Assembly: GCA_964438705.1 (NCBI GenBank)
Contig: CAYTKQ010000012.1
Location: forward strand, 1 to 64,000
DNA from: Christensenella sp964438705
GTDB lineage: Bacteria > Bacillota > Clostridia > Christensenellales > Christensenellaceae
Direction: 5' to 3'
DNA length: 64,000 nt
Below the pieces are notes generated by a model. That model was given only the letters and a program-made list of their open reading frames with translations. It had not been told where the DNA came from and searched no databases. Positions 34,691-46,436 of this stretch are shown here, piece by piece (positions within the stretch are counted from its first letter, which is position 1; each line of letters opens with the position of its first letter). The position numbers and the translations under genes were made by a program.

Positions 34691-36244
34691 TCAGCCGCCC
34701 TGCGGCCGCTCGATCACGCTGCCGTCAATGGCGTTGATCGTCACGAGGGATATCGGCGTGTTATCATTTTGCTCGTCTATCACATATTCCGCACGTTCCC
34801 TGTTCTCGTCCAGCACAAAATGATTGGAGGTGCTGTCCGGATAATCGTCGGGATAATGATAAAAAACATTGCCGCACACATCCCACACAGGGATGAAATG
34901 GTATTCGTCCGTCGCATTTTCCTTGCGCGTCATCAGGTAGGAAAGCGTGAAGCGATCCACCTCGATGCGCTGGCTGTCGGAATCCCCGCCGCTCAAAAAG
35001 GAAACACCCGCGCTTAAGCTTTTCAACTGTGCCTCCGCGCGCTGCGCGATCTGCTCGAAGGGCAGCAGCGGCGTATTTTCATTTTCCAAAGTAACAACCT
35101 CCATCGGCTCTCCCCACGAAAAGCCCGTCACACCGTTTTCCCCGATGCGCACCGTGATGCGCTCGTTGGGCACGGGGTAGATGTAGGACGCGTCCTGCTC
35201 TATCATCCAGTGCGCGGCAGACACATTTTTGTGTACTGTGTCCGGTACGCGGTGCCTGAACGTGATTTCGTAGTGCGCCGTGCCTTTGTCGATCGTGTCA
35301 ACCGTTCCGTCTTCGTTGTCGATCCACTCAAAATTCGCCGCCCGCGATACGTCAACCAGCTCCGCGTCGATCTTCATTTGTTTTATCAGCTCGGTCGCCT
35401 GCCGCTCCGCCTCCTCGGGCGTGAGGTCGGTGGACGGCGTCTCCACTTCTCCCGCAAACGGTCTGTAATAAAGCTTGGATTCCGCCCTGCCAAAAAGGCC
35501 CGTGCCTTTGTTTGACGCATAAAACTGCATTTTGGTGGATTTCCCTCCGAAATCTTTCCAAAACACGCCCGTCACGCATTCGTTGCCGTCCGCCTTTGCC
35601 CGTTGCTTGCCTTCCTCGCTCAAAACGGGGGAAACCTCCTCTTCCACCCCTCCGGATTGCGCCTCTGCATAATATATCAAAACCTCCGGGTCGTTTTCGT
35701 TGAATTGCAGCGTGCGCTCTGCCAGCTTCAAATCCAGCGTTTCGGGCGCATTTTCGTATTCGATCATAAACTCCTTCAGCCATTGCCGATAGGTCGCCGC
35801 CGAATCCGCAAATTGCGGATCGTCTCCGCACGCCTCGAGTTCTCTCGTGTAATAATCGATGTCGCGCTGTATCTCGTCCCTGCTGCGCTGCTCCGTGTTG
35901 TTTTCATAAAGCGTTTCCCCGTCAAGCAGCACATTCAGCACATTGTCCACCTGCTCCTGCGTAAGCGCCACCGGACGCGCGGAATAGACGGGATATTTTT
36001 CGAGCGCGGGCAGCTCCACATCCGCCACGAAGCGGATCGACACCCCGTCCGCCCCCGTAAGCTCGCTTTCGTAGCGCGCAGGCGCTTCATACGGCCCCGC
36101 CGTGCTTACCGCAACTGCGTTTTCAAACGCGCCTGTGTTTTTCTGCACCACCGCCTCTTTTTCGGGCGTAGGCTGACAGCCGGCCATTCCTGCCGTCAGG
36201 GCCACAGCCGCACACAGCGCCGTCATCCGCTTCCTCTGCTTCAT
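34691..36244 (-). CDS. Paralogous lipoprotein 2 (subfamily B)
   Basis: A 517-aa lipoprotein, lipobox TAGMAGC, mature start CQPTPEKEAVVQK. It differs from its neighbours after the first 20 mature residues and is closest to paralogue 5: LTQEQVDNVLNVLLDGETLY, GFSWGEPMEVVTLENEN and the end VTINAIDGSVIERPQ. ATG 36244 is chosen since GGAGG sits 7 nt upstream; the ATG 6 nt earlier is too close to it. Confidence 0.85.
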   Translation of the reverse strand: MKQRKRMTALCAAVALTAGMAGCQPTPEKEAVVQKNTGAFENAVAVSTAGPYEAPARYESELTGADGVSIRFVADVELPALEKYPVYSARPVALTQEQVDNVLNVLLDGETLYENNTEQRSRDEIQRDIDYYTRELEACGDDPQFADSAATYRQWLKEFMIEYENAPETLDLKLAERTLQFNENDPEVLIYYAEAQSGGVEEEVSPVLSEEGKQRAKADGNECVTGVFWKDFGGKSTKMQFYASNKGTGLFGRAESKLYYRPFAGEVETPSTDLTPEEAERQATELIKQMKIDAELVDVSRAANFEWIDNEDGTVDTIDKGTAHYEITFRHRVPDTVHKNVSAAHWMIEQDASYIYPVPNERITVRIGENGVTGFSWGEPMEVVTLENENTPLLPFEQIAQRAEAQLKSLSAGVSFLSGGDSDSQRIEVDRFTLSYLMTRKENATDEYHFIPVWDVCGNVFYHYPDDYPDSTSNHFVLDENRERAEYVIDEQNDNTPISLVTINAIDGSVIERPQGG

Positions 36245-36282
36245 CCCCATGCCTCCCTGATTTCACACACATCCCGCTCCGT

Positions 36283-37920
36283 CTACTCCATGCCCTTCGC
36301 TTCCTCGTTCATCCTCTGTATGATGCCCGGCATAATGATGGGTGAGCCGTCTAGCGCGTTGATCATGACCTGTTCCTCGTTGGCCCGGACCTCCTTGCCG
36401 TTCATGATGTAGTCGCTTCCCTCTTTAAACCATGTGGAATACCCCTGCGTACCCACATACCACGCAGGAACGGCCATCACCGCATCCGGCTCATTCTTTA
36501 CATTGATGTACGCCATCACCAGTCGAACCGCCTTCACCTCAAAACGATAAGTCTCCTTTGCCTTGATCTCCGCGCTTTGTTCGGTTCGCGGCATGCACTT
36601 CCAATAGAGGTAGTCGGCGATCCGTTCCTTTGCCTGTGCAAAGGGCATCACCTTGCTGTCTGCCGACACCTGCTCACTTTTTTGCGCGAGATTGTTCCAC
36701 ATGAAGGATTTCACGTTTCCCTGCGTATCAAACAAAATGCTGCCCGATTCCGGGTAGAACGGCGCGGAATATATACCCTCCATCGCCTCGCTGCCGCTGC
36801 CGCTCCAGCTTGTCTGCGCGACGACGGGAATTCCGCCGCTCTGGCGCGAAAAGGTGAAATAGCAGCCCGGCTCCGTGGCCTCCACGCCTTCCTGCGCCCA
36901 TCCACTCGGGGTGGGGGACGTGTCCTGCGCGTAAAGCGCGCGTTCGCCCTGCGAAATCTGCACGCCCGTAATATCGAGCTCCTTTAACAGCGCGATCGCT
37001 TTTTTTTGCATCGCATCTATATCGATGGTGTTTTTCTCCAGTTTTTTCCTAAGGCTGGCGGCGCGCGCCTCTGCCTGCTCAAGCTGCGCGGCCTGCTCTG
37101 AGCGGTACGGCTCATCGTAGGCCTCAAGCTCCGCGCGGGCGTTCTCGTTGTATGACTCCTGCCACAGCAGCGTCCCCTCCGACTCCGTCGCAGAGATGGC
37201 ATTGTAGGAAAAATCGTTTCTGCCGCTCCCGTCTTGATCGCGCATCGCAAAAATCGTGCGGTTTACGCCGTCGCTGCCCGTTCCGCCTATGAATATCTCA
37301 TTTTCCCCTGTGTCCAAACGCGGCTCGCCCGTGTCGTAATCCCGCCGATAGGTAAATTTCAGTTCGGCGGGCGTAAGTTCTACTTCGTCGGGTGCGTTCG
37401 CGTAATTTTCCTCCTGCTGCCTGATGTATTCCCGAATAGATGCGGGGTCTTCCCCGTCGCCCCCTGCCTCCACCCGTGCGAGGCTTTCCTTTAAACGCAA
37501 TATTTCCGCTTCATAATATTCCTTGGTTAGGGGCGCGGGCATCTGGTAATACGGTACATCTTCTTCCATAAAATACGCGGCCAGCATCTCTACCCGTTCC
37601 TGCGTCAGCTCGGTGCTTTTCAGCTTTTGTGTGGGGAAGGTCTCCGCCTCCGGCACCATCACATCCACGTCCGCGTTGATGGTGAAGCGCTCGTCTTTTG
37701 TGATGTCCTCCTTCCAGTGCTCGGACACCTTGTATGCCATCGGTTCATAGCTGTCGCGCGCGGGCGCAAGCGTTCCGCTTGCCTCTATGAGCGCGTCCGA
37801 AGGAATGCCCTCCTGCTTGTTCACCACCGCCTCTTTTTCGGGCGTGGGCTGACAGCCCGCGAGCACAAAGCAGCAGGACAAAAGCAGAAAACCGACGATG
37901 CGTCCTTTTCTGTTTTTCAT
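36283..37920 (-). CDS. Paralogous lipoprotein 1 (subfamily A)
   Basis: A 545-aa lipoprotein: MKNRKGR start, hydrophobic stretch, lipobox VLAGC with Cys at residue 23, mature start CQPTPEKEAVVNKQEGIPSDAL. Nearest relative is paralogue 3. The end is MINALDGSPIIMPG. It is the first gene of the operon; AAAGGAATC lies 9 nt before the ATG. An upstream in-frame ATG exists (37992) but would extend the signal sequence oddly. Confidence 0.85.
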   Translation of the reverse strand: MKNRKGRIVGFLLLSCCFVLAGCQPTPEKEAVVNKQEGIPSDALIEASGTLAPARDSYEPMAYKVSEHWKEDITKDERFTINADVDVMVPEAETFPTQKLKSTELTQERVEMLAAYFMEEDVPYYQMPAPLTKEYYEAEILRLKESLARVEAGGDGEDPASIREYIRQQEENYANAPDEVELTPAELKFTYRRDYDTGEPRLDTGENEIFIGGTGSDGVNRTIFAMRDQDGSGRNDFSYNAISATESEGTLLWQESYNENARAELEAYDEPYRSEQAAQLEQAEARAASLRKKLEKNTIDIDAMQKKAIALLKELDITGVQISQGERALYAQDTSPTPSGWAQEGVEATEPGCYFTFSRQSGGIPVVAQTSWSGSGSEAMEGIYSAPFYPESGSILFDTQGNVKSFMWNNLAQKSEQVSADSKVMPFAQAKERIADYLYWKCMPRTEQSAEIKAKETYRFEVKAVRLVMAYINVKNEPDAVMAVPAWYVGTQGYSTWFKEGSDYIMNGKEVRANEEQVMINALDGSPIIMPGIIQRMNEEAKGME

Positions 37921-38047
37921 GGCTTGATTCCTTTCCGGTTTGAGGGAATTTTTGTTTTTTTGTATCCACAGCATACCGCCTGTTTGCATCAAAATCGTGT
38001 TGCATTTGTATCATAGTTGTAAACTTCGTTTTGTTTTTGGCGCAACA

Positions 38048-38086
38048 AAAAACGGGCGGGGAACGCATTGTTCTTCCGCCCGTTTT
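38048..38086 (-). terminator. Rho-independent terminator of gyrA
   Basis: On the minus strand: AAAACGGGCGG, loop, CCGCCCGTTTTTTG. Stem of 8 GC-rich pairs plus a T run, about 13 bp after the gyrA stop. Confidence 0.85.
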
Positions 38087-38098
38087 CAGATCATCAGT

Positions 38099-40603
38099 CT
38101 ATTGTTCTTCCGTGGTCTCCTTCTCTTCTCCGCCGGTCTCGCAGCCGCCGCCCTCCGGGTCCTCGTCGTCATATTCGCTTTCAATGAACTTCGCGACGCA
38201 CACGACCTTCGTTTCCTCGTCCACACGCATCAGCCGCACGCCCTGCGTCGAGCGCCCGATGATGGAAATGTCCTCGATGCTCATGCGGATCACCACACCC
38301 GCGTCGTTGATGAGCATGATCTCCTCGCTGCCGTCAACGATGAGCAGCCCGCACAGCTTGCCCGTCTTTTCTGTGATGTTCATGCACTTGAGGCCGATGC
38401 CCCCGCGCGACTGCAGGCGATATTCGCTTGCCTCCGTGCGCTTGCCGTAGCCGTTTTCGGTAATGACCATCACCTGCTTGTCCTTTTGCGCAATACACGC
38501 CGCCACCACCTCGTCGCCTGCGCGCAGCTTGATGGCACGCACGCCGGTGGAAACCCTGCCCATAGGCCGCACGTCCTCTTCGCTGAAGATGATGGACATA
38601 CCCTCGCGCGTTCCCACGATGATGTGCTTGCTTCCGTCCGTCTCCATCACGGAAATCAGCTCGTCGCCCTCGCGCAGATTGACGGCCTTGAGGCCGTTCT
38701 GGCGAATGTTGGAATATTCCGAGAACGGCGTTTTCTTGATGACGCCGCCCTTGGTGACGATCACAAGGTTGGAGTGCTTTTCGATCTCCGTCTCGATGGG
38801 GAACACCGCCGAGATCTTTTCGTCCGGGTCCAAATTAAGCATATTGACGATGGCTGTGCCCTTCGCCGTCCTTCCCGCCTCGGGGATCTGGTAGCATTTT
38901 TTCATATATACCTTGCCCTTGTTCGTGAAGAACAACAGCTCGTTGTGCGTACACGTCACAAACACCTGCTCCGCGAAATCCTCCTCGCGGGTCGACATCG
39001 CGCTCACGCCCCTGCCACCGCGCTTCTGTGCGCGATAGGTCTCGAGGCTGATGCGCTTGATGTAGCCGTAATGTGTGAGCGTCACCACCATGTCCTCGCG
39101 GGCAATGAGCTCATCGAGGTCGATGTCGTCCTCGTCAAAGGTGATCTCTGTGCGGCGCGCGTTCGCATAGCGGTCGCGGATGTCCGTCAAATCCTCCTTG
39201 ATGATATCGAGCACCATCTGCGGGGTCGCGAGGATCAGGTTCAAATGCTCGATCTTTGCCAAAATTTCTTTGTATTCCGCCTCGATCTTGTCGCGCTCGA
39301 GGCCGGTGAGCCTTTGCAGGCGCATGTCGAGGATGGCCTGTGCCTGTATTTCGCTGAGGCCAAAGCGTTCGCACAGCGACGCGCGCGCGGTCGCCGCGTC
39401 GGGCGAGGCTTTGATGAGGTTCACGATCTCGTCGATGTTATCGAGCGCAATGATAAGGCCCTCTAAAATATGGGCACGCTTCTGCGCCTTTTCCAGCTCA
39501 AACTTCGTGCGGCGCACGATCACGTCCTTCTGATGCTCCACGTAATATTGCAGCACTTCCTTGAGGTTCAATACACGCGGCTCGCCGTCCACCAGCGCCA
39601 GCATGATCACGCCAAAGGTATCCTGCATCTGCGTATGCTTGTAAAGATGATTTAACACTACGTTCGCGTTTGCGTTGCGCTTTAATTCGATGACGATGCG
39701 CATGCCCGCCTTGTCGGATTCATCGCGCAGGTCGGAAATGCCCTCCAGCTTTTTGTCGCGCACAAGGTCCGCGATCTTTTCCACAAGCGTCGCCTTGTTG
39801 ACCTGATACGGGATCTCCGTGACAATGATACGCTCACGGTCCTCGCCGTGCTTTTCGATCTCCGCCTTTGCGCGCACGCGAATACGCCCGCGGCCCGTTT
39901 TGTAGGCCTCGCGGATGCCCGAAACGCCCATGATGATGCCGCCCGTGGGGAAATCCGGCCCGGGCAGCACATCGATCAGCTCCTCGATGCTCACGTCCGG
40001 GTTGTCGATGTATTTGATGGTCGCGTTGATGGTCTCCGCCAGATTATGCGGCGGGATGTTCGTCGCCATACCAACGGCAATGCCGCCCGTTCCGTTCACC
40101 AGAAGGTTTGGGAAGCGCGCGGGCAAAACCACCGGCTGCTCCAGCGTCTCGTCAAAGTTGGGATAAAAATCCACCGTGTCCTTGTCGATGTCGCGCATCA
40201 GCTCCATGGTGATCTTGGACATGCGCGCCTCGGTGTAACGCATTGCGGCAGCGCCGTCGCCGTCCACCGATCCAAAGTTTCCGTGCCCGTCCACCAGCAA
40301 ATGACGGGTGGAAAAGTCCTGCGCCATCCTGACCATCGCGTCATAAACCGCCGTGTCGCCGTGCGGGTGATATTTACCGAGCACGTCGCCCACCAGCCTT
40401 GCGCTTTTGCGGTAGGGCTTGTCCGGATACATGTTCAGCTCGCCCATCGAGTATAAAATGCGGCGGTGCACCGGCTTTAGCCCGTCGCGCACATCGGGCA
40501 GCGCGCGGTTGATGATGACCGCCATCGCATACGCAATGAACGATTTTTGCATCTCCTTGTTGATGTCAATCGGTACAATGTGACTGTTCAATGGTGTTTC
40601 CAA
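38099..40603 (-). CDS. gyrA: DNA gyrase subunit A
   Basis: An 834-aa subunit that breaks and rejoins DNA. The N-terminal breakage-reunion domain shows VHRRILYSMGELNM, HPHGDTAVYDAMVRMAQDFS and the catalytic Tyr segment AAMRYTEARMSKI. The C-terminal beta-pinwheel includes the GyrA box QKRGGRGVSAM. At the position of E. coli Ser83 there is Thr (GDTAV), which is natural in several clostridia. The acidic tail (GEEKETTEEQ) is typical of gyrase rather than topoisomerase IV. Next to gyrB, separated by 123 bp. Confidence 0.97.
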   Translation of the reverse strand: METPLNSHIVPIDINKEMQKSFIAYAMAVIINRALPDVRDGLKPVHRRILYSMGELNMYPDKPYRKSARLVGDVLGKYHPHGDTAVYDAMVRMAQDFSTRHLLVDGHGNFGSVDGDGAAAMRYTEARMSKITMELMRDIDKDTVDFYPNFDETLEQPVVLPARFPNLLVNGTGGIAVGMATNIPPHNLAETINATIKYIDNPDVSIEELIDVLPGPDFPTGGIIMGVSGIREAYKTGRGRIRVRAKAEIEKHGEDRERIIVTEIPYQVNKATLVEKIADLVRDKKLEGISDLRDESDKAGMRIVIELKRNANANVVLNHLYKHTQMQDTFGVIMLALVDGEPRVLNLKEVLQYYVEHQKDVIVRRTKFELEKAQKRAHILEGLIIALDNIDEIVNLIKASPDAATARASLCERFGLSEIQAQAILDMRLQRLTGLERDKIEAEYKEILAKIEHLNLILATPQMVLDIIKEDLTDIRDRYANARRTEITFDEDDIDLDELIAREDMVVTLTHYGYIKRISLETYRAQKRGGRGVSAMSTREEDFAEQVFVTCTHNELLFFTNKGKVYMKKCYQIPEAGRTAKGTAIVNMLNLDPDEKISAVFPIETEIEKHSNLVIVTKGGVIKKTPFSEYSNIRQNGLKAVNLREGDELISVMETDGSKHIIVGTREGMSIIFSEEDVRPMGRVSTGVRAIKLRAGDEVVAACIAQKDKQVMVITENGYGKRTEASEYRLQSRGGIGLKCMNITEKTGKLCGLLIVDGSEEIMLINDAGVVIRMSIEDISIIGRSTQGVRLMRVDEETKVVCVAKFIESEYDDEDPEGGGCETGGEEKETTEEQ

Positions 40604-40726
40604 AACGATACCTCTCTTTTATTGGGGCTCTGCCCTCAAACTCCCGTCTGGGACGGAGTCCCTGCACCCGAAATACCTGCGGTATTTCAAGAATCCATAC
40701 AAAAACAAACTGACCGGCACTGCCCG

Positions 40727-42649
<1,923 letters not shown>

Positions 42650-42935
42650 TTGTTTCCTTCCTTTTCACCGGGTGGGCCGCATCGGCGCACGGAAATCGGT
42701 TTCCCGCGCCGCGCTTATACAGCGTTTGCGCGGAAATCGGGGAAAGATATGCCTTTTCCCTTCCGAACTCCTCCGTCACGACCACCGCCTTGGGTGTGCC
42801 GTCCTCAAGAACCACCTGCTCGATCCCCTCTAAAAAGAGGCCTGTATCTTTGTTTTCTACAGCCTCTTTGTAATCCAGAATCATCAGGATGTCTTTGGTT
42901 TTCACAAAATAATCGCCGCCCAGATGCAAGATCAT

Positions 42936-43197
42936 AATTTACCTCTTCCAATACATGTCTATTATACCACAATACGCCGCTTTTCGGAAGCCTTTTTTCG
43001 TTTTTCGGGCTATTTTTGGCGTTCCAATAGGGGGGTATTCATATGGCGGTAAAATGGCTTAAAAAAGGTTTTACGCCCTTTGAACGGTTTTAATCTTTTC
43101 AAAAATCCTTCCGCCGGCTTTTACTTTCGCTCAAGTTTTTTCATTTTTATTCGATAAAATAAATCAAAGGGGTTTTTGTTTCAAAGGGGGTTTTGAC
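42936..43197. other. Divergent intergenic region between remB and flagellin
   Basis: 262 bp with no convincing ORF. It contains the sigma-28-like flagellin promoter at 43131-43157, poly-T and poly-A tracts, and presumably a minus-strand promoter for remB-gyrB, which I cannot pin down. Confidence 0.5.
43131..43157 (+). promoter_or_regulatory. Sigma-28 (SigD)-type flagellin promoter
   Basis: TCAA (43131-43134), 15-bp spacer, TTCGATAA (43150-43157), close to the motility consensus TAAA-N15-GCCGATAA. It lies about 40 bp ahead of the flagellin start, which has AAAGGGGG before it. Confidence 0.7.
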
Positions 43198-44031
43198 ATG
43201 AGGATCAATGACAGAAGCCTGTCGCTTTTTATGCTGCGGCAGTATGATATGAACCAGAACGCGCTTTCGCGTGTCATGATGCAGCTTTCTTCCGGCTACC
43301 GCATCAATTCGGCTGCGGATGACGCGGCCGGCCTTGCGATCTCCGAAAAGATGCGCGCGCAGATACGGGGCATGAACGCCGCTTCGCGCAACGTGATCGA
43401 CGCCATCTCCATGATCCAGACGGCGGAAGGTGCGGCGAGCAGTATCCATGCCATGCTGCAGCGCATGAACGAGCTTGCCGTGCAGGCAGCAAGCGGCACA
43501 AACGACGACAAAATAGACAGAAACGCGCTCAACAAGGAATTTTTGCAGTTGAAAGCCGAAATTGCGGATACGGTGGCGCAGGCCAATTTCAACGGCATCA
43601 GCCTGTTCGACGGCAGCAAGGACGTAATGGGCGGCGGAGTCGTCATCCAGTCGGGTGCGCTCGAGGGCGAGACCACGACTGTTTACCTGCCGGATATGAA
43701 CCTGCGTGCGCTCGGTCTTGAGAACATCGACCTTTCCACGCAGGAGAATGCGTCAAAGGCCATCACTGCGGTCAAAAACGCAACATACCGTGTTGCCGAC
43801 CACCGCGCTACACTGGGCGCGATGCAAAACCGCTTTGAATATAAATACAGTAACCTGAGAAACTCTATGCTGAATTTGCAGGAGGCGGAAAGCCGCATCC
43901 GCGATACCGATATGGCTGCCGCCATGACAGAATACACCCGCCTCAGCATCATGCAGCAGGCGATATTTGCCATGCTGGCACAGTGCAACGCAAACGCCTC
44001 CCGTATCCTTGTGCTCTTTCAAAACCTCTAG
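43198..44031 (+). CDS. Flagellin
   Basis: A 277-aa short flagellin with only the D0/D1 core. N-terminal: RVMMQLSSGYRINSAADDAAGLAISEKM, the conserved filament-packing helix. C-terminal: ESRIRDTDMAAAMTEYTRLSIMQQAIFAML. The variable D2/D3 part is absent. No other flagellar gene is in the window. It lies between remB and recF on the opposite strand, an unusual spot. Its TAG stop shares the bases CTAG with the recF stop. A Cys near the C-terminus (AQCNAN) is uncommon in flagellins. Confidence 0.93.
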   Translation: MRINDRSLSLFMLRQYDMNQNALSRVMMQLSSGYRINSAADDAAGLAISEKMRAQIRGMNAASRNVIDAISMIQTAEGAASSIHAMLQRMNELAVQAASGTNDDKIDRNALNKEFLQLKAEIADTVAQANFNGISLFDGSKDVMGGGVVIQSGALEGETTTVYLPDMNLRALGLENIDLSTQENASKAITAVKNATYRVADHRATLGAMQNRFEYKYSNLRNSMLNLQEAESRIRDTDMAAAMTEYTRLSIMQQAIFAMLAQCNANASRILVLFQNL

Positions 44032-45113
44032 GCTTTGTTTGCGTCGCTGATTTCCTTCACCGTGCCGTTTTCCACATAAAAAAGATGCGTGCCGGGGGGC
44101 CGCGCTTCCGTTTCGTCGGCGGTTGTGATGAACACCTGTATATCCTTCAAATGCTTTAAAAGATTGTGCTTGCGCGTTGCGTCAAGCTCTGAAAATACGT
44201 CGTCCAACAGCAAAACGGGGGTCTGCCCCGTGCTTTCCGCGAGGATATTGAGGCACGCCGTTTTGATGGCGAGCATCAACGTGCGCAGTTGACCCTGCGA
44301 CGCAAACACGCGGATGTCCCTTTTGTTGAGCTGAATATCGAGGTCATCCCTGTGCGGCCCCGCAGCACAGCTTCCCTCCATCATTTCCTTTGAAAGAAGC
44401 CTGTCTAGCGTCCCCTTAATATCGCCCTCCGGGATCGTCTCCCGATAGACGATGGAAATCTCCTCTTTTCCGCCGGAAATGGCATGGTGCGTCCGCGCGA
44501 CAAACTCATTGAGCTTATTGACGTACGCTTTCCTGTTTTTTAAAATCACGCGGATATATCCCGCAAGCTGCGCGTTATACGCCTCCATGATATGTTTCAG
44601 ATTTTTGTCGTCCCGCCGTCTGAGCGCGGCATTTTTTTCTGAAATGATTTTTGTATATTGCTTGAGCGCGTCGACATACGACGGCCTGATCTTCGAAATT
44701 TCCCCGTCGAGAAACGCCCTCCTCAGACTCGGCGCTTCCTTCGCTGTTTTCATATCCTCCGGCGAAAAAACTACCACATAAAGTTTCCCAAGAAGGTCCT
44801 TTACATTCGTCGCAGGAATGCCGTCTATTTTCAGGCTCTTTTTTTTATCCTTGGCAATCAGCACCTCCACAGAGCGCTCGTGCCTGTCCGCATATTCCGC
44901 GTAGAGGTACGCGCCGTCCTTGCCCTCCATCACGGTCTTGCTGTCCGCGCTCACGCGAAAGGATTTCCCGTTCGCGCAAATGTGGATCGCCTCGAGGATA
45001 TTTGTCTTTCCCTGCGCGTTTTTGCCGTAAAGCACATTGATCCCCGGATAAAAGCCGATATTCAATTGTTCATAATTTCTGAAATGGATCAGCTTTAGCC
45101 TTGTGACGCGCAT
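44028..45113 (-). CDS. recF: DNA repair and recombination protein RecF
   Basis: A 361-aa SMC-like ATPase that helps load RecA at gaps. Walker A YGKNAQGKTNILEAI, signature FASQGQLRTLMLAIK, Walker B PVLLLDDVFSELDATR. Full length. The start directly abuts the dnaN stop, so the pair is cotranscribed. Confidence 0.96.
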   Translation of the reverse strand: MRVTRLKLIHFRNYEQLNIGFYPGINVLYGKNAQGKTNILEAIHICANGKSFRVSADSKTVMEGKDGAYLYAEYADRHERSVEVLIAKDKKKSLKIDGIPATNVKDLLGKLYVVVFSPEDMKTAKEAPSLRRAFLDGEISKIRPSYVDALKQYTKIISEKNAALRRRDDKNLKHIMEAYNAQLAGYIRVILKNRKAYVNKLNEFVARTHHAISGGKEEISIVYRETIPEGDIKGTLDRLLSKEMMEGSCAAGPHRDDLDIQLNKRDIRVFASQGQLRTLMLAIKTACLNILAESTGQTPVLLLDDVFSELDATRKHNLLKHLKDIQVFITTADETEARPPGTHLFYVENGTVKEISDANKA

Positions 45114-46214
45114 TTACTCCTCACGCAGCTGCACAGGCAGGATCAGATATTCGTACGCATCCGAATTTTCCTGCTTTACCACACACGGGCTCACGCCTGT
45201 GTTGTACTGCATCAAAACCTCGGATTCCTCCACATTTTTTAAGACATCCAGCACATATTTCGCGTTAAAGGCGATTTTTAAGTCCTTTCCTTCCGTCAGC
45301 ACGGGAATCTGCTCGTCTATGTTTCCCATTTCAGAGTTGGAGGTGATTTCCAGATTTTTTTCGCTGATCTCAAATTTCACCACGTTGTTGTTTCCCTCGC
45401 GGGCCAGAATAGACGCACGCTCGAGGCTGTCCTTGAGCATGCCCGTCTCCACCCTCACGCTTGTCGCGCAATCGGTGGGCAGCAGGTTTCTGTACTTGAT
45501 GTATTCCCCCTCCAAAAGACGGGTGTATATCTCCGTTTTGCCCGCCTCGAAGAGCGCCATATTTCCACTTAAGGAAATCTTGATGTTTTCCTCCGTATCG
45601 CTCACGATGCGCGACACCTCCCGCAGCGTACGCGCAGGGATCACGCAGCTTTTTTCAATGTCCGAAATTGCGTTCTGCTTTCTCACCGCCATGCGGTATC
45701 CGTCGAGAGCTACCACCGTAAGGCTGTCCTTCGCAATGTCGAACAGCAGCCCCGTCAAAATGGGTTTATCCTCGTTCACCGCCGCCGCAAACAGCGTTTG
45801 ATTGATCATGGACTTCAGCACATTCTGCGGAATTTTGATCTGCTCTCTGTTCTCGAGCTCCGGAAACACGGGAAATTCGTCCGCGTTCATCTGCTGCAAT
45901 ACCACCTTGGAATTCAGGCAGCTGATCTCCACGGAATTTTCACCGACGCTCGCAAAGGATACGTCGCTTTCCGGAAAGCGATTGATGATCTCGTACAGCA
46001 GTTTCGCGGGGATCGCCGCTTCCCCTGTCTTTTCTATCTGCGCATTCATCTCCGTCTTGATCGAAAGAGCGATGTCCGTTGCCCGCAGGGTGATCGTTTC
46101 CTCCGCGCACGAAAAAAGGATACACTCCAATATGGTTTTTTGCATCTTTGAAGCCGCACGGTTTACCGTACCGATGGCTGTCAACAAATCTTCCTTTGCA
46201 CAAGTAAATTGCAT
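45114..46214 (-). CDS. dnaN: DNA polymerase III sliding clamp
   Basis: A 366-aa beta clamp made of three similar domains. Recognisable stretches include MQFTCAKEDLLTAIGTVNRA at the start and MPVQL-like LILPVQLREE at the end. The ATG at 46214 follows GGAGGAAAG; the upstream ATG at 46229 overlaps that site. Normal length and position behind dnaA. Confidence 0.96.
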   Translation of the reverse strand: MQFTCAKEDLLTAIGTVNRAASKMQKTILECILFSCAEETITLRATDIALSIKTEMNAQIEKTGEAAIPAKLLYEIINRFPESDVSFASVGENSVEISCLNSKVVLQQMNADEFPVFPELENREQIKIPQNVLKSMINQTLFAAAVNEDKPILTGLLFDIAKDSLTVVALDGYRMAVRKQNAISDIEKSCVIPARTLREVSRIVSDTEENIKISLSGNMALFEAGKTEIYTRLLEGEYIKYRNLLPTDCATSVRVETGMLKDSLERASILAREGNNNVVKFEISEKNLEITSNSEMGNIDEQIPVLTEGKDLKIAFNAKYVLDVLKNVEESEVLMQYNTGVSPCVVKQENSDAYEYLILPVQLREE

Positions 46215-46436
46215 GTCGCTTTCCTCCATGTTTTTTATCTATCTATAGGTATTATTGGCTGTATTAGGGGGTGTGGATTGTGTGGATAACTCTTTTAAAA
46301 GCATTCCTCACGCTGTTTTCAAACCACGCCGCCACGGGATATCTTTGGTGTAACATCAAATCCTTCGTTTATGTCCTGTGGGCATCCTGTGCATGAAGCT
46401 TTCTTCCGCACAGCCCACAAAAATACTATCCACAGG
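46215..46436. promoter_or_regulatory. dnaA-dnaN gap with DnaA boxes
   Basis: Contains TGTGGATTG (46272-46280), TGTGGATAA (46281-46289) and CTATCCACA (46426-46434), matches or near matches to TTATCCACA and its complement. The region may be a second origin half, as in bipartite origins, and holds the dnaN promoter. Confidence 0.7.

Noticed and set aside
37940..39466. 508-codon plus-strand frame opposite gyrA
   Set aside because: It is the antisense shadow of a clear full-length gyrA.
38350..40603. Thr instead of Ser in the GyrA quinolone region as an acquired resistance change
   Set aside because: Thr at this position is a natural state in several clostridia; nothing suggests selection here.
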